Assembly (NCBI GenBank): GCA_947478725.1 | Contig: CANJWZ010000009.1 | Span: forward strand, 41,353 to 105,352 | Reading direction: 5' to 3' | Length of the DNA: 64,000 nt | Source: Comamonadaceae bacterium | GTDB lineage: Bacteria > Pseudomonadota > Gammaproteobacteria > Burkholderiales > Burkholderiaceae_C | In this document: positions 53,912-62,256 of the stretch, in pieces | How the letters are laid out: every line of letters starts with the position of its first letter | Position numbering within the stretch: position 1 is the first letter of the stretch | Position numbers and translations under genes: made by a program | Notes under the pieces: generated by a model | What the model was told of the DNA's origin: nothing | What the model saw: only the letters and a program-made list of their open reading frames with translations | Database searches by the model: none

Positions 53912-55066
53912 ATGACCAATACCTGCACACCCTTTACCTTCGTCCACTCCAACCGCCGCATCATCTCTGCCTGGAAGGGCATTGACAAACTCAGCGACCT
54001 GGCGCGTGAGGCCAAGACCACAAGCGCCGCCGTGGTGATGGACGCATTTTTTGAAAATACCGAAGTCGCCGCCCATATTTGCCAGCTGCTGCATGATGCC
54101 ACCGGCAGCACGCCTGCTGTGCACTTTGTACCTGCGCATGAGCCCGACACCGCCACCATTGAAGCCTGCCGCGATGTGCTGGCCGCTTGCAGCCCCGACT
54201 TTATTGTGGCGCTGGGGGGAGGATCGGCCATGGACACGGCCAAGGTCGCGCGTCTGCTGCTGGCCAACCCCGGCACAGCTGAATCAGTGTCGGGTTTTGG
54301 CAAGTTCTTCAAGCCGCATGCCAGCGTGCTGGTGGCCGTGCCCACCACGGCCGGTACGGGAAGCGAGGTGTCTGAATCCGCCGTGGCGGGCAAAGCGGGC
54401 TCGGACATCAAACTGATATTTCGCTCACCTGAAATGACGCCGCACATTGCCCTGCTCGACGGCAGCCTGAGTCTTTCAGCGCCCGCCAAAGTCACCGCTG
54501 CTTCGGGCTACGACGCGGTCACCCATGCGGTCGAGGCTTATGTGTCAAAAGCTGCGTCCGTGATGAGTGACCCGTTTGCTGAATCGGCCATGCGCCTGTT
54601 GGGCAAGTGGCTGCCCGTTGCCTACAAAGAGCCCTCGCATCAAGACGCGCGCAGCTGGTGCCTGATTGCCTCTTGCCAGGCGGCCATTGCCTTTAACAGC
54701 GCCAACCTGGGCCTGGCGCACGCGCTCGCTGCGCCGCTGGGCGCGCTTTACCATGTGCCTCACGGCTTGGGCAATGCGCTGGCACTGCCGGCGGTGGCAG
54801 CTTTCAATGAAGCCGCCATGGGGCCCAAAGCTGCTGTGGTGGCCCATGCTTTGGGTGCCATGTCAGCAGCGGCGGCCTTGTCAAAGCTGCGCTGGCAGCT
54901 GGACCTGGACTTGAGCCTGGACGGTTTTGTCACCACCGACGAAGCCCGCGAGCAACTGGCGCAGGCGGCCATGAAAAGCGGCCAGGTGCGCATGAATCCG
55001 CGGCTGGCCACCATTGACGACATGCGAGGCATTGTTGCCGCTATGCGCACGCCAACTGGTGGTTAA
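53912..55066 (+). CDS. Iron-containing (group III) alcohol dehydrogenase
   Basis: A 384-residue metal-dependent alcohol dehydrogenase (PF00465 type). The NAD-binding motif is IVALGGGSAMDTAKVARL, followed by PTTAGTGSEVSESAV. Metal ligands are the Asp in SGYDAVTHAVEAYVS and the His residues of HALAAPLGALYHVPHG. It reversibly oxidises an alcohol. ATG 53912 was chosen; upstream TTG 53903 is unlikely. No ribosome binding site is obvious. It sits between aldehyde dehydrogenase and RidA genes in the cluster. Confidence 0.93.
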   Translation: MTNTCTPFTFVHSNRRIISAWKGIDKLSDLAREAKTTSAAVVMDAFFENTEVAAHICQLLHDATGSTPAVHFVPAHEPDTATIEACRDVLAACSPDFIVALGGGSAMDTAKVARLLLANPGTAESVSGFGKFFKPHASVLVAVPTTAGTGSEVSESAVAGKAGSDIKLIFRSPEMTPHIALLDGSLSLSAPAKVTAASGYDAVTHAVEAYVSKAASVMSDPFAESAMRLLGKWLPVAYKEPSHQDARSWCLIASCQAAIAFNSANLGLAHALAAPLGALYHVPHGLGNALALPAVAAFNEAAMGPKAAVVAHALGAMSAAAALSKLRWQLDLDLSLDGFVTTDEAREQLAQAAMKSGQVRMNPRLATIDDMRGIVAAMRTPTGG

Positions 55067-55091
55067 ACTCAACGAGCAAATAAACATCCAC

Positions 55092-55481
55092 ATGACAAGC
55101 CAAAAACTCAACCCTAGCGCCATCGCCGCACCCGCAGGCATGTACAGCCACGGCGTCCTGGCTCCCAGCGCCGGGCAGTGGCTGTGTGTGTCGGGCCAAA
55201 TCGGCATGCGGCCTGATGGCAGCCTGGGCACCGGCTTTGCCGAACAGGCCCGCATTGCCTGGGAAAACCTGATGGCCGTGCTGGCAGCGGCCCAGATGGA
55301 CGAAAGCCACTTGGTCAAGCTCACCAGCTATCTGGTGGACGGTGCGGACCTGAAAGACCTGAACCCAGTACGCTCGGTGTTTTTGAAAGACGCCCGCCCG
55401 GCATCTACCCTGGTGGTTGTCAAAGCATTGGCCAAGCCCGAATGGCTGTTTGAAGTCGAAGCCGTGGCTTACAAACCTTGA
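55092..55481 (+). CDS. RidA/YjgF-family protein (imine deaminase-like)
   Basis: A 129-residue RidA-family member from ATG 55092. AGMYSHGVLAPSAGQWLCVS begins the conserved part, followed by GQIGMRPDGSLGTGFAEQAR and the catalytic-type Arg in KDARPASTLVVV; it ends EWLFEVEAVAYKP. RidA proteins hydrolyse reactive enamine/imine intermediates; close relatives include 2-aminomuconate deaminase and RutC. Placement after the dehydrogenases suggests that a nitrogenous intermediate is processed. The open frame extends upstream into the previous gene but is not used. Confidence 0.9.
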   Translation: MTSQKLNPSAIAAPAGMYSHGVLAPSAGQWLCVSGQIGMRPDGSLGTGFAEQARIAWENLMAVLAAAQMDESHLVKLTSYLVDGADLKDLNPVRSVFLKDARPASTLVVVKALAKPEWLFEVEAVAYKP

Positions 55482-55485
55482 GGTC

Positions 55486-56379
55486 ATGACCCAGCTACCG
55501 CTGCCCACGCAGCAACTGATGGCTCGTATTGGCCCGATATGGGGCACCGACATCCGTGGCCACAGCCAGATGGTCAAAGACGCTTACGCGCCGCTGCTGG
55601 CGGCCGCCGACAACAGCGGCATCAGCGTGACGCGCGACCTGCCTTACGGCCCTCACCCACGGCAGGTGCTGGACATTTTTCAGCCGTCTTCTGCACACCA
55701 TGCCGGCGTGGTCGTGTTTGTGCATGGCGGCGCTTTTGTGCGCGGTGACAAACAAGCCAGTCCTGAGATTTACGACAACCTGATGTTCTGGTTTGCCAAA
55801 CAGGGCTATGTGGGCATCAACATCGAATACCGGCTGGCGCCGGAGTCGACCTTCCCCGGCGGGGCCGACGATGTGGCTCGGGCGATGGCCTGGCTGACGC
55901 AGAACGTGGCGGCCCATGGCGGCAACCCAGCCAGGCTTTTCTTGATCGGCCACTCGGCAGGCGGCACGCATGTGGCCAGCTATGTGTTTGACCCGGGTCT
56001 TGCGTATCACGGGCAATACACGGCCGGTGCGGTGCTGATATCGGCCCGACTGCGCGCCGATGTGTCCCCAGATAACCCCAACGCCGATGCGGTGCGGGCT
56101 TATTTTGGCCAGGACGCAGCGCTGTACGACCAGCGCTCACCGGTCAGCCACGCGGCCTCTAGCCGCCTGCCGGTTTTCATCGTCACCGCAGAGTTTGAAA
56201 ACCCGCTGCTCGACGTGTATGGCCTGGAGATGGCCCACCAGCTCAGCCTGGCACGCAGGCAAGCCCCGCGTTACCGCCAGATGCGCGGCCACAACCACAT
56301 GTCAGTGGTGGCGCATTTCAACAGCGGCGAGGACGCGCTGGGCCGCGAGATTCTTGATTTCTTTGAGACGGACTGCTGA
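55486..56379 (+). CDS. Alpha/beta hydrolase (HGG-type esterase or amidase, formamidase-like)
   Basis: A 297-residue alpha/beta hydrolase. The oxyanion motif is VFVHGGAFVRGDK, the nucleophile elbow GHSAGG with Ser, and the likely acid Asp and His are in ENPLLDVYG and GHNHMSVV. It resembles carboxylesterases and kynurenine-formamidase-like proteins. ATG 55486 has GAGG upstream, just after the RidA stop. As the last gene of the cluster it may release an acid or amine by ester/amide cleavage. Exact bond is not determined. Confidence 0.88.
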   Translation: MTQLPLPTQQLMARIGPIWGTDIRGHSQMVKDAYAPLLAAADNSGISVTRDLPYGPHPRQVLDIFQPSSAHHAGVVVFVHGGAFVRGDKQASPEIYDNLMFWFAKQGYVGINIEYRLAPESTFPGGADDVARAMAWLTQNVAAHGGNPARLFLIGHSAGGTHVASYVFDPGLAYHGQYTAGAVLISARLRADVSPDNPNADAVRAYFGQDAALYDQRSPVSHAASSRLPVFIVTAEFENPLLDVYGLEMAHQLSLARRQAPRYRQMRGHNHMSVVAHFNSGEDALGREILDFFETDC

Positions 56380-56391
56380 TTGGCAGGCCGC

Positions 56392-59300
56392 TCAACTCAA
56401 ATGCTTGCCCACAATCCCCGCCAGCTCAAACATCGTCACTTGCGGCTTGCCGAACACGGCCAATAGCTTGGCGTCGGCGTTGATGTTGCGCTTGTTGCTG
56501 GCATCTTGCAGGTTTTCGGCCTTGATGTAGTCCCACAGCTTTTTGATCACCTGGGTCCGCACAACGGCTTCGGCGCCGATAACGGCGGCCAGCGCGTCGC
56601 TGGGCGTCAATCCAGAGCCTGGCTTGGCGACTCTGGCTACTTTGGGCTTGGCGACTTTTACAGCGGGTGCTTTTTTCGCCGCGACTTTTTTGGCAGCGGG
56701 CTTGGCTCCAGATTTCACCGCCACGGTTTTGCCGAACGGTGTTTTGATGGTGGCCGTACCGGTTTTCGCGGCAGCCGGTTTGCGCGGCGGGAACTTTGAA
56801 GGTGCAAACTCAAAATTGACTTTGCCTGCGGCGGCGTCCCATGCCAGCATGGCCTTGAACGCGCGGCGGGTGCGCATCGACACGAACTTGTCGAGCAAAT
56901 CCGTTTTGCCGGTGTCCAGCAATTTCACCATCTGCTCGCGCTCAATCGGCTGCTGCAAGATGACCTGGCCGGTTTTGAAGTCACAACTCGGGGTGGGCTG
57001 CTCAAGCGTTGGCACCGACTTGTCGCAGACGTAGTTTTTGCCGTGTTCAAACACCATGCCGCCATGCTCAGTACCGCATTTGGAGCACTTGCCAAGTGGT
57101 TGCTGGGCGCTGAAGTCCACAATCTCGCCGGTCTCGGCGTTCTTGTCGTCGCCAAAATCAAACTCCAGCTTGTAGTTTTTCGTTTCTTCGTCAAACTTGA
57201 TGACCATCTCTGCCGTGAAAGGCCAGCCCGCTTTGGACCTGAAGCCATCAAGCGGGCCAATCTTTTTATCGCGCAAAAACTGTTCGACCTCGGCGTTTTC
57301 AAAGGTGCGGCCAGCCGGCGTTTTGCCGAATGAAAAGCCGCAGCCAGAAGATTCGGCAGACCCCTCACCCTGCCCTCTCCCACCAGGGGAGAGGGTTCCA
57401 GCAAGACCGGTGCAGGTGTAGCGGCGGTAGTTTTCTTTGACCACACCGCCACAGTTGGGGCAGGGTTCGGACAGCGTGGCGTAGTCGCCGGGGATGCTGT
57501 CTTTGTCGTAGCCCTTGGCTTTGGCCACCATGCGCTCGGTCATGGCGGCAATCTCGGCCATGAAGGCTTCACGGCTCAGCTTGCCTTGCTCCATTTGCGC
57601 GAGCTTGAACTCCCACTCGCCGGTCAGCTCGGCCTTGGACAACTCCTGCACATCCAACCCGCGCAGCAGCGTCATCAACTGAAACGCCTTGGCGGTGGGG
57701 ATCAGTTCGCGGCCTTCGCGCAGCATGTATTTTTCAGCGATCAAGCCTTCAATCGTGGCGGCGCGGGTGGCGGGCGTGCCCAGGCCTTTTTCCTGCATGG
57801 CTTCGCGCAGTTCGTCGTCGTCAATGGTTTTGCCAGCGCCTTCCATCGCGCCCAGCAGGGTGGCCTCGCTGTAGCGGGCCGGGGGCCGGGTTTTCAGGCC
57901 TTTGGCGTCGACACTTTCGGCGCGCACCATTTCGCCCGGCTTGACGGCCACCAGCGTTTTGCTGTCTTTCTCGTCGGTGTTTTCGTCCTCGGCTTCCTTG
58001 CCGTAAATGGCCAGCCAGCCCGGCTTGACCAGCACCTTGCCTTCTGTCTTGAAACTATGCGCCATACAAAGCGAAATCCGTGTGGTCACCAGGTATTCAG
58101 CCGACGGGTAAAACACCGCCATGAAGCGCTTGACCACCAGGTCGTACAGCTTTTGCTCGGCCTCGCTCAAACCACTCGGCGCTTCCAGCGTAGGGATGAT
58201 GGCGAAGTGATCGCTAACTTTGGCGTTGTCAAAAATGCGTTTGTTGGGCTTGATGTAATTGCCGTTCAGCGCCACCAGGGCATGTGGCGCCAGGTGCCGC
58301 ATGCTAGAGTCGGCCAGCATTTCAAAGGTCTTTTTAACGACCGGCAAATAGTCTTCCGGCAGGGCGCGCGAATCGGTACGCGGGTAGGTCAGCGCCTTGT
58401 GGCGCTCGTACAGGCTTTGCGCAATTTGCAGCGTGGTTTTGGCCGAAAAGCCAAACTTGCCATTGGCCTCGCGCTGCAGCGATGTCAGGTCAAACAACTG
58501 GCCCGCAGCTTGGGTGGTGGGCTTGCTTTCTTCTGTCACGGTGGCTGACTTGCCGCGCACCGCCTCGGCAATGGCGAGGGCCTCGCGCTGCGACCAGACG
58601 CGGTCGGCTTTCAGCTCGGCATCGGGCTCGGCGTTGTCAGCGTTTGCCACCGCCTTCTTCCACGTCGGGTCAAACCACTTGGCCGGGTATTGCCCTGCTT
58701 CGGCCAAAAATGAGGCGTGAATTTCCCAGTAATCCCGGGACACAAACTTGCGGATTTTTTCTTCCCGCTCCACCACCACGCTCAGCGTGGGCGTTTGCAC
58801 GCGGCCAACGGTGGTTAAAAAGAAACCGCCGTCGCGCGAGTTGAAAGCCGTCATGGCGCGCGTGCCATTGATGCCGACCATCCAGTCGGCCTCAGACCGT
58901 GAGCGTGCCGCATCGGCCAGGCCCTGCATCTGCTTTTCGGTGCGCAAACTGTCAAAACCATCGCGAATCGCGGCGGGCGTCATCGACTGCAGCCACAGAC
59001 GTTTGACCGGGTGCTTGGACTTGGCGTACTGCTGGATGAGCCGGAAAATCAGCTCGCCCTCGCGGCCCGCGTCGCAGGCATTGACGATGTTGCCCACGTC
59101 CTTGCGCTTGGTCAGCTTGACGATGGCATTGAGCCGCGTCTTGGTTTTGTCCATTGGCTTCAAGTCAAAGTAGGGCGGCAACACCGGCAGGTTGGCAAAG
59201 CTCCATTTGCCGCGCTTGACGTCAAACTCTTCCGGCGCCTGAATCTCGACCAGATGGCCGACCGCAGACGTGACCAGCCAGTCGTCACTTTCAAAATACT

Positions 59301-59400
59301 CGTCGTGCTTTTCAAACTTGCCGGCGGTAGGCGTGATGGCGCGCACGATGTCTTGCGCGACGGATGGCTTTTCTGCGATGACGAGAGTTTTCATATTCAT
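56392..59400 (-). CDS. topB: DNA topoisomerase III with C-terminal zinc fingers and basic tail
   Basis: A 1002-residue type IA topoisomerase. The TOPRIM start is MKTLVIAEKPSVAQDIVRAI, and the active-site Tyr lies in the RVQTPTLSVVV...LTYPRTDSRALPEDYL region. Zinc-finger modules follow from residue 640 (CPNCGG, CSKCGTE), then an Ala/Lys-rich tail. Residues about 661-682 are an extra GLAGTLSPGGRGQGEG-type segment coded by a palindromic repeat (see 57361-57400) within one finger. It decatenates and relaxes DNA. The start overlaps the upstream thioredoxin gene by 4 nt. Confidence 0.93.
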   Translation of the reverse strand: MNMKTLVIAEKPSVAQDIVRAITPTAGKFEKHDEYFESDDWLVTSAVGHLVEIQAPEEFDVKRGKWSFANLPVLPPYFDLKPMDKTKTRLNAIVKLTKRKDVGNIVNACDAGREGELIFRLIQQYAKSKHPVKRLWLQSMTPAAIRDGFDSLRTEKQMQGLADAARSRSEADWMVGINGTRAMTAFNSRDGGFFLTTVGRVQTPTLSVVVEREEKIRKFVSRDYWEIHASFLAEAGQYPAKWFDPTWKKAVANADNAEPDAELKADRVWSQREALAIAEAVRGKSATVTEESKPTTQAAGQLFDLTSLQREANGKFGFSAKTTLQIAQSLYERHKALTYPRTDSRALPEDYLPVVKKTFEMLADSSMRHLAPHALVALNGNYIKPNKRIFDNAKVSDHFAIIPTLEAPSGLSEAEQKLYDLVVKRFMAVFYPSAEYLVTTRISLCMAHSFKTEGKVLVKPGWLAIYGKEAEDENTDEKDSKTLVAVKPGEMVRAESVDAKGLKTRPPARYSEATLLGAMEGAGKTIDDDELREAMQEKGLGTPATRAATIEGLIAEKYMLREGRELIPTAKAFQLMTLLRGLDVQELSKAELTGEWEFKLAQMEQGKLSREAFMAEIAAMTERMVAKAKGYDKDSIPGDYATLSEPCPNCGGVVKENYRRYTCTGLAGTLSPGGRGQGEGSAESSGCGFSFGKTPAGRTFENAEVEQFLRDKKIGPLDGFRSKAGWPFTAEMVIKFDEETKNYKLEFDFGDDKNAETGEIVDFSAQQPLGKCSKCGTEHGGMVFEHGKNYVCDKSVPTLEQPTPSCDFKTGQVILQQPIEREQMVKLLDTGKTDLLDKFVSMRTRRAFKAMLAWDAAAGKVNFEFAPSKFPPRKPAAAKTGTATIKTPFGKTVAVKSGAKPAAKKVAAKKAPAVKVAKPKVARVAKPGSGLTPSDALAAVIGAEAVVRTQVIKKLWDYIKAENLQDASNKRNINADAKLLAVFGKPQVTMFELAGIVGKHLS
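57361..57400. repeat. Palindromic repeat inserted in frame in topB
   Basis: CCCTCTCCC (57373-57381) pairs with GGGAGAGGG (57387-57395) around ACCAG, flanked by CCCTCACCCTG. This is the common CTCTCCC/GGGAGAG extragenic palindrome type. It falls between two zinc-finger cysteines of topB and keeps the reading frame. Confidence 0.8.
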
Positions 59401-59924
59401 ATGTACTTCTTCAAACCTTCAATATCCTCGGGGAACATTTCCCCGCCTTCGGCAAAAACGACTTTGCCTTCGCGGCCCTTGGCCTTGTCCAGCTTCAGCA
59501 CCACCACCACCGGCAGACCCTTGGGTTTTGGCAGCATCTTAGCCACATCGCCCACCAGCATGGCCGCCGGGAAGCTGTAGCCTTTGCTTTTCATATAGCC
59601 GCTGGCGGCGCTTTCCTGCTTGTCAATCGACAGGGCCAGCACACCCAGGCCGTTGGCTTTTTGGGCGCGCCACAGAGCTTCTATGTGGGGCGACTGCACC
59701 GCACAAAAAGGGCACCAGCTAGCCCACCAGTACACCACAAGCGTGCTGACGGCCTGATTTTGCGGCGTCCAGACAGCACCGCCGAGCAGCGTCACATCCG
59801 GCAGGCTCACGACGCTGCCCAGCTGGGGCAAGGGGGGTTGCGGGGTCTGGGCCCAGGCAGGTGTCAGCCATGCCAAGGCACTGATCTTGAGCAGGTTTCT
59901 GCGGCTGGCGACGGCAATGCGCAT
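59397..59924 (-). CDS. TlpA-like periplasmic thioredoxin-fold protein
   Basis: A 175-residue protein from ATG 59924, with AAGGAG 7 nt upstream. An N-terminal signal contains a twin-arginine-like SRRNLLK followed by ISALAWLTPAWAQ. The redox motif is WASWCPFCAVQSP (CPFC). ALSIDKQESAASGYMKSKGY and KGLPVVVVLKLD with the cis-Pro complete the TlpA/ResA fold. It probably reduces or forms disulfides in the periplasm. Its stop overlaps the topB start by 4 nt, so the two are co-transcribed. Confidence 0.88.
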   Translation of the reverse strand: MRIAVASRRNLLKISALAWLTPAWAQTPQPPLPQLGSVVSLPDVTLLGGAVWTPQNQAVSTLVVYWWASWCPFCAVQSPHIEALWRAQKANGLGVLALSIDKQESAASGYMKSKGYSFPAAMLVGDVAKMLPKPKGLPVVVVLKLDKAKGREGKVVFAEGGEMFPEDIEGLKKYI

Positions 59925-60066
59925 GGCTGACTCCTTGAAAAATCGCATCACTACAATACGGGCTTCTCGCGCACGCACACACGTGCGGGCGCTGGCAGGC
60001 GCATGCGCACACGCGCGCACCTGCATGAATTAACCATACCTCAAAAATTTTCGGAAATGTTTTGCC

Positions 60067-60615
60067 GTGCTCAAAAGTCAAGTCGCCAGCGCCTCCACCA
60101 CATCAGATAAAAGCTCTTCACCCGACGCCCGCCGCATTCAAACCCGCCGCTCAGGTGTGCACGGCAAGGGCGTTTTTGCCCTGACAGATCTGGCCGAGGG
60201 CGAGACCATCATTGAGTATGTGGGCGAGGTCATCAGCTGGAAAGAAGCGCTGCGCCGCCACCCGCACGACCCGACAGACCCGAACCACACGTTTTACTTT
60301 CACATGGACGAAAAGCATGTGATTGACGCCAAACATGGCGGCAACTCGTCGCGCTGGATCAACCACGCCTGCAAGCCCAACTGCGAAGCCGACGAGGATG
60401 GCGGCCGCGTGTTCATCAAGGCGCTGCGCAACATCACCGCCGGTGAAGAGCTGTTTTATGACTACGGCCTGATCATTGACGCCAAGTACACCAAAAAGCT
60501 GCTGGCCGAATACCCGTGCTGGTGCGGGGCTAAGAAGTGTCGCGGCACGCTGCTCGCACCCAAAGACAAAGACGACAAGAAGAAGAAGAAAAAGAAAGAC
60601 AAGAAAAAACACTGA
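60067..60615 (+). CDS. SET-domain protein lysine methyltransferase-like, with poly-Lys tail
   Basis: A 182-residue protein with GTG start. The SET domain spans residues 25-140: RSGVHGKGVFALTDLAEGET, the SSRWINHACKPNCEA segment with NHxCxPNC, and GEELFYDYG. A post-SET Cys cluster is CWCGAKKCRGTLL. SET enzymes methylate lysines. The C-terminus is KDKDDKKKKKKKDKKKH, a highly basic tail. It diverges from the thioredoxin gene and is followed at once by birA. The target protein is unknown. Bacterial SET proteins are known, so transfer is not needed. Confidence 0.9.
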   Translation: MLKSQVASASTTSDKSSSPDARRIQTRRSGVHGKGVFALTDLAEGETIIEYVGEVISWKEALRRHPHDPTDPNHTFYFHMDEKHVIDAKHGGNSSRWINHACKPNCEADEDGGRVFIKALRNITAGEELFYDYGLIIDAKYTKKLLAEYPCWCGAKKCRGTLLAPKDKDDKKKKKKKDKKKH

Positions 60616-60626
60616 AAAGGCTGACC

Positions 60627-61478
60627 TTGCTGAGCGTTGATCCCATCCGCTGGCCTTTGGAGGCCATCTGGCAGACTGTAGAGCCTCATCTGCCGGGCTT
60701 TACCTGCGAGGCATTGCCGACGATCGACTCCACCAATACCGAGCTGATGCGGCGCTTTAAAGCGGGGCAGCCCGAACCCACGCTGCTGGTGGCCGAGCAG
60801 CAAAGCGCCGGGCGCGGCCGGCTGGGCCGCCAGTGGCATAGCCAGCGTGGTGACAGCCTGATGTTTTCATTGGGCATGCCGCTGGCACCCGCCGACTGGT
60901 CGGGCCTGTCGCTGGCGGTTGGCGTCAGTTTGGCGGAAAGCCTGGACGCTGCCAACGCACCGGCGCACCACATCGGCCTGAAATGGCCCAACGACTTGTG
61001 GCTGGTGACAAAACACCCGCACGCCATGGATGAGCGCAAGCTGGGCGGCATTTTGGTGGAAACCGCCACCTTTGAAGGCACGCGCTACCTGGTCATTGGG
61101 GTGGGCATCAATGTGCGTGCGCTTGATGTGCCGCTGCAAGAATCGACCGCCGTTGCCCCCACCTGCCTGCAAAATTTGCAGCCTGATGCCGACGTGGCCA
61201 GCACGCTGCTGCGTGTGCTGCCGCCCTTGGTGCAAACCGTGCAGGCCTTTGAGCAGTTCGGATTTGCACCTTTTCAAGCCCGCTTTGCCCGGCGTGACGT
61301 GCTGGCAGGGCGCGACGTGCAGTTGTCAGATGGCACCCAGGGCCAGGCCCACGGCGTCACAGAATCTGGCGCCTTGCTGGTGCATACTGCTGGCGGTATG
61401 AAAGACATCACCAGCTCTGAAGTTTCTGTGCGGCCAGTGACCGGCCACGTGCCCCCCGGGGACATGCGGCCATGTTGA
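60627..61478 (+). CDS. birA: Biotin--[acetyl-CoA-carboxylase] ligase
   Basis: A 283-residue ligase without N-terminal helix-turn-helix. TIDSTNTELMRR and LLVAEQQSAGRGRLGRQWHS form the biotin/ATP motif, with LKWPNDLWLV and GGILVETATFEGTRYLVIGV following. It attaches biotin to carboxyl carrier protein. TTG 60627 is my start guess, just after the SET stop with AAAAGG upstream; the open frame extends 30 codons back into the SET tail. Its stop overlaps the next gene by 7 nt. Regulation by BirA is unlikely, as the DNA-binding domain is absent. Confidence 0.9.
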   Translation: MLSVDPIRWPLEAIWQTVEPHLPGFTCEALPTIDSTNTELMRRFKAGQPEPTLLVAEQQSAGRGRLGRQWHSQRGDSLMFSLGMPLAPADWSGLSLAVGVSLAESLDAANAPAHHIGLKWPNDLWLVTKHPHAMDERKLGGILVETATFEGTRYLVIGVGINVRALDVPLQESTAVAPTCLQNLQPDADVASTLLRVLPPLVQTVQAFEQFGFAPFQARFARRDVLAGRDVQLSDGTQGQAHGVTESGALLVHTAGGMKDITSSEVSVRPVTGHVPPGDMRPC

Positions 61479-62146
61479 GACTGATCGTGTTGCTGCTGGT
61501 GCTGGCCAACGCCGGCTACTATGCCTGGTCGCACGGCCTGTTGGCAGCCTACGGCTTGGCCCCCACCAGCCAGACCGAGCCGCAGCGCCTGGCCCAGCAG
61601 ATCAATCCGGAGGCCATGCGCATCCTGAGCCCGGCAGAGGCGCTTCAGTTTGAAAACCCGCAGGCGCCTGCATCCGCCGCCCTGGCATCAAACGCTGCCG
61701 GATGCTTGCAAGTAGGCCTGTTTAACGAAGAACAAAGCTTGGTGCTTCGCGAGCGCCTGGTCAGCCTGCTGCCTGCTGGCAGCTGGGTGCTGGAAAGCGC
61801 AGCAAGCCCCGCCCGCTGGCTGGTTTACATGGGCAAGTTCAGCTCGGCTGATGCGGTGGACAAAAAGAAGGCCGAGCTGCGCGGTTTGAAGGTGACGTTT
61901 GATACCCCGAACAACACCGCGCTGGAGCCTGGCCTGTCGCTGGGCAGCTTCAAGACCCAAGCCGAGGCCGACGCCGAACTGGCCCGCATCGCCCAAAAAG
62001 GCGTTAAAACCGCCAGAGTGATTCAGGAGCGGGCCGAGCAGCGCGGCCAAAAGCTCAAGCTGCCAACGGTCAATGCCGCCCTGCGCGCCCAGCTCGACGC
62101 CATCAAGCCGCAACTGGCTGGCAAGGCGCTTCAACCCTGTTCATAG
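61472..62146 (+). CDS. SPOR-domain membrane-anchored protein
   Basis: A 224-residue protein with one N-terminal hydrophobic helix (LRLIVLLLVLANAGYYAWSH) and a periplasmic remainder. Residues 85-190 look like a SPOR (peptidoglycan-binding) domain: LVYMGKFSSADAVDKKKAEL and PGLSLGSFKTQAEADAELAR repeats with pattern typical of the fold. SPOR proteins localise to denuded septal peptidoglycan. It overlaps birA by 7 nt, a pairing seen in other Burkholderiales. No enzyme motif is present. Confidence 0.82.
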   Translation: MLRLIVLLLVLANAGYYAWSHGLLAAYGLAPTSQTEPQRLAQQINPEAMRILSPAEALQFENPQAPASAALASNAAGCLQVGLFNEEQSLVLRERLVSLLPAGSWVLESAASPARWLVYMGKFSSADAVDKKKAELRGLKVTFDTPNNTALEPGLSLGSFKTQAEADAELARIAQKGVKTARVIQERAEQRGQKLKLPTVNAALRAQLDAIKPQLAGKALQPCS

Positions 62147-62164
62147 CAGGCACCTGAGATCTGA

Positions 62165-62212
62165 AACGCTATTAAATTCGGAGCGACTCGCGCATATCTG
62201 CATTGGGCCAAA
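62165..62212 (+). repeat. Degenerate interspersed repeat (ATTGG family), copy 4
   Basis: AACGCTATTAAATTCGGAGC, then GACTCGCGCATATCTGCATT and GGGCC resemble copy 5 at 63498: TATTnAnTCG early and a GCGCA-N7-ATTGG end. It is located between the SPOR and slyD genes. Confidence 0.45.
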
Positions 62213-62256
62213 GCCCGACTTAATACCCTAAACTATCCTTTTTTGAGCCCCACACC

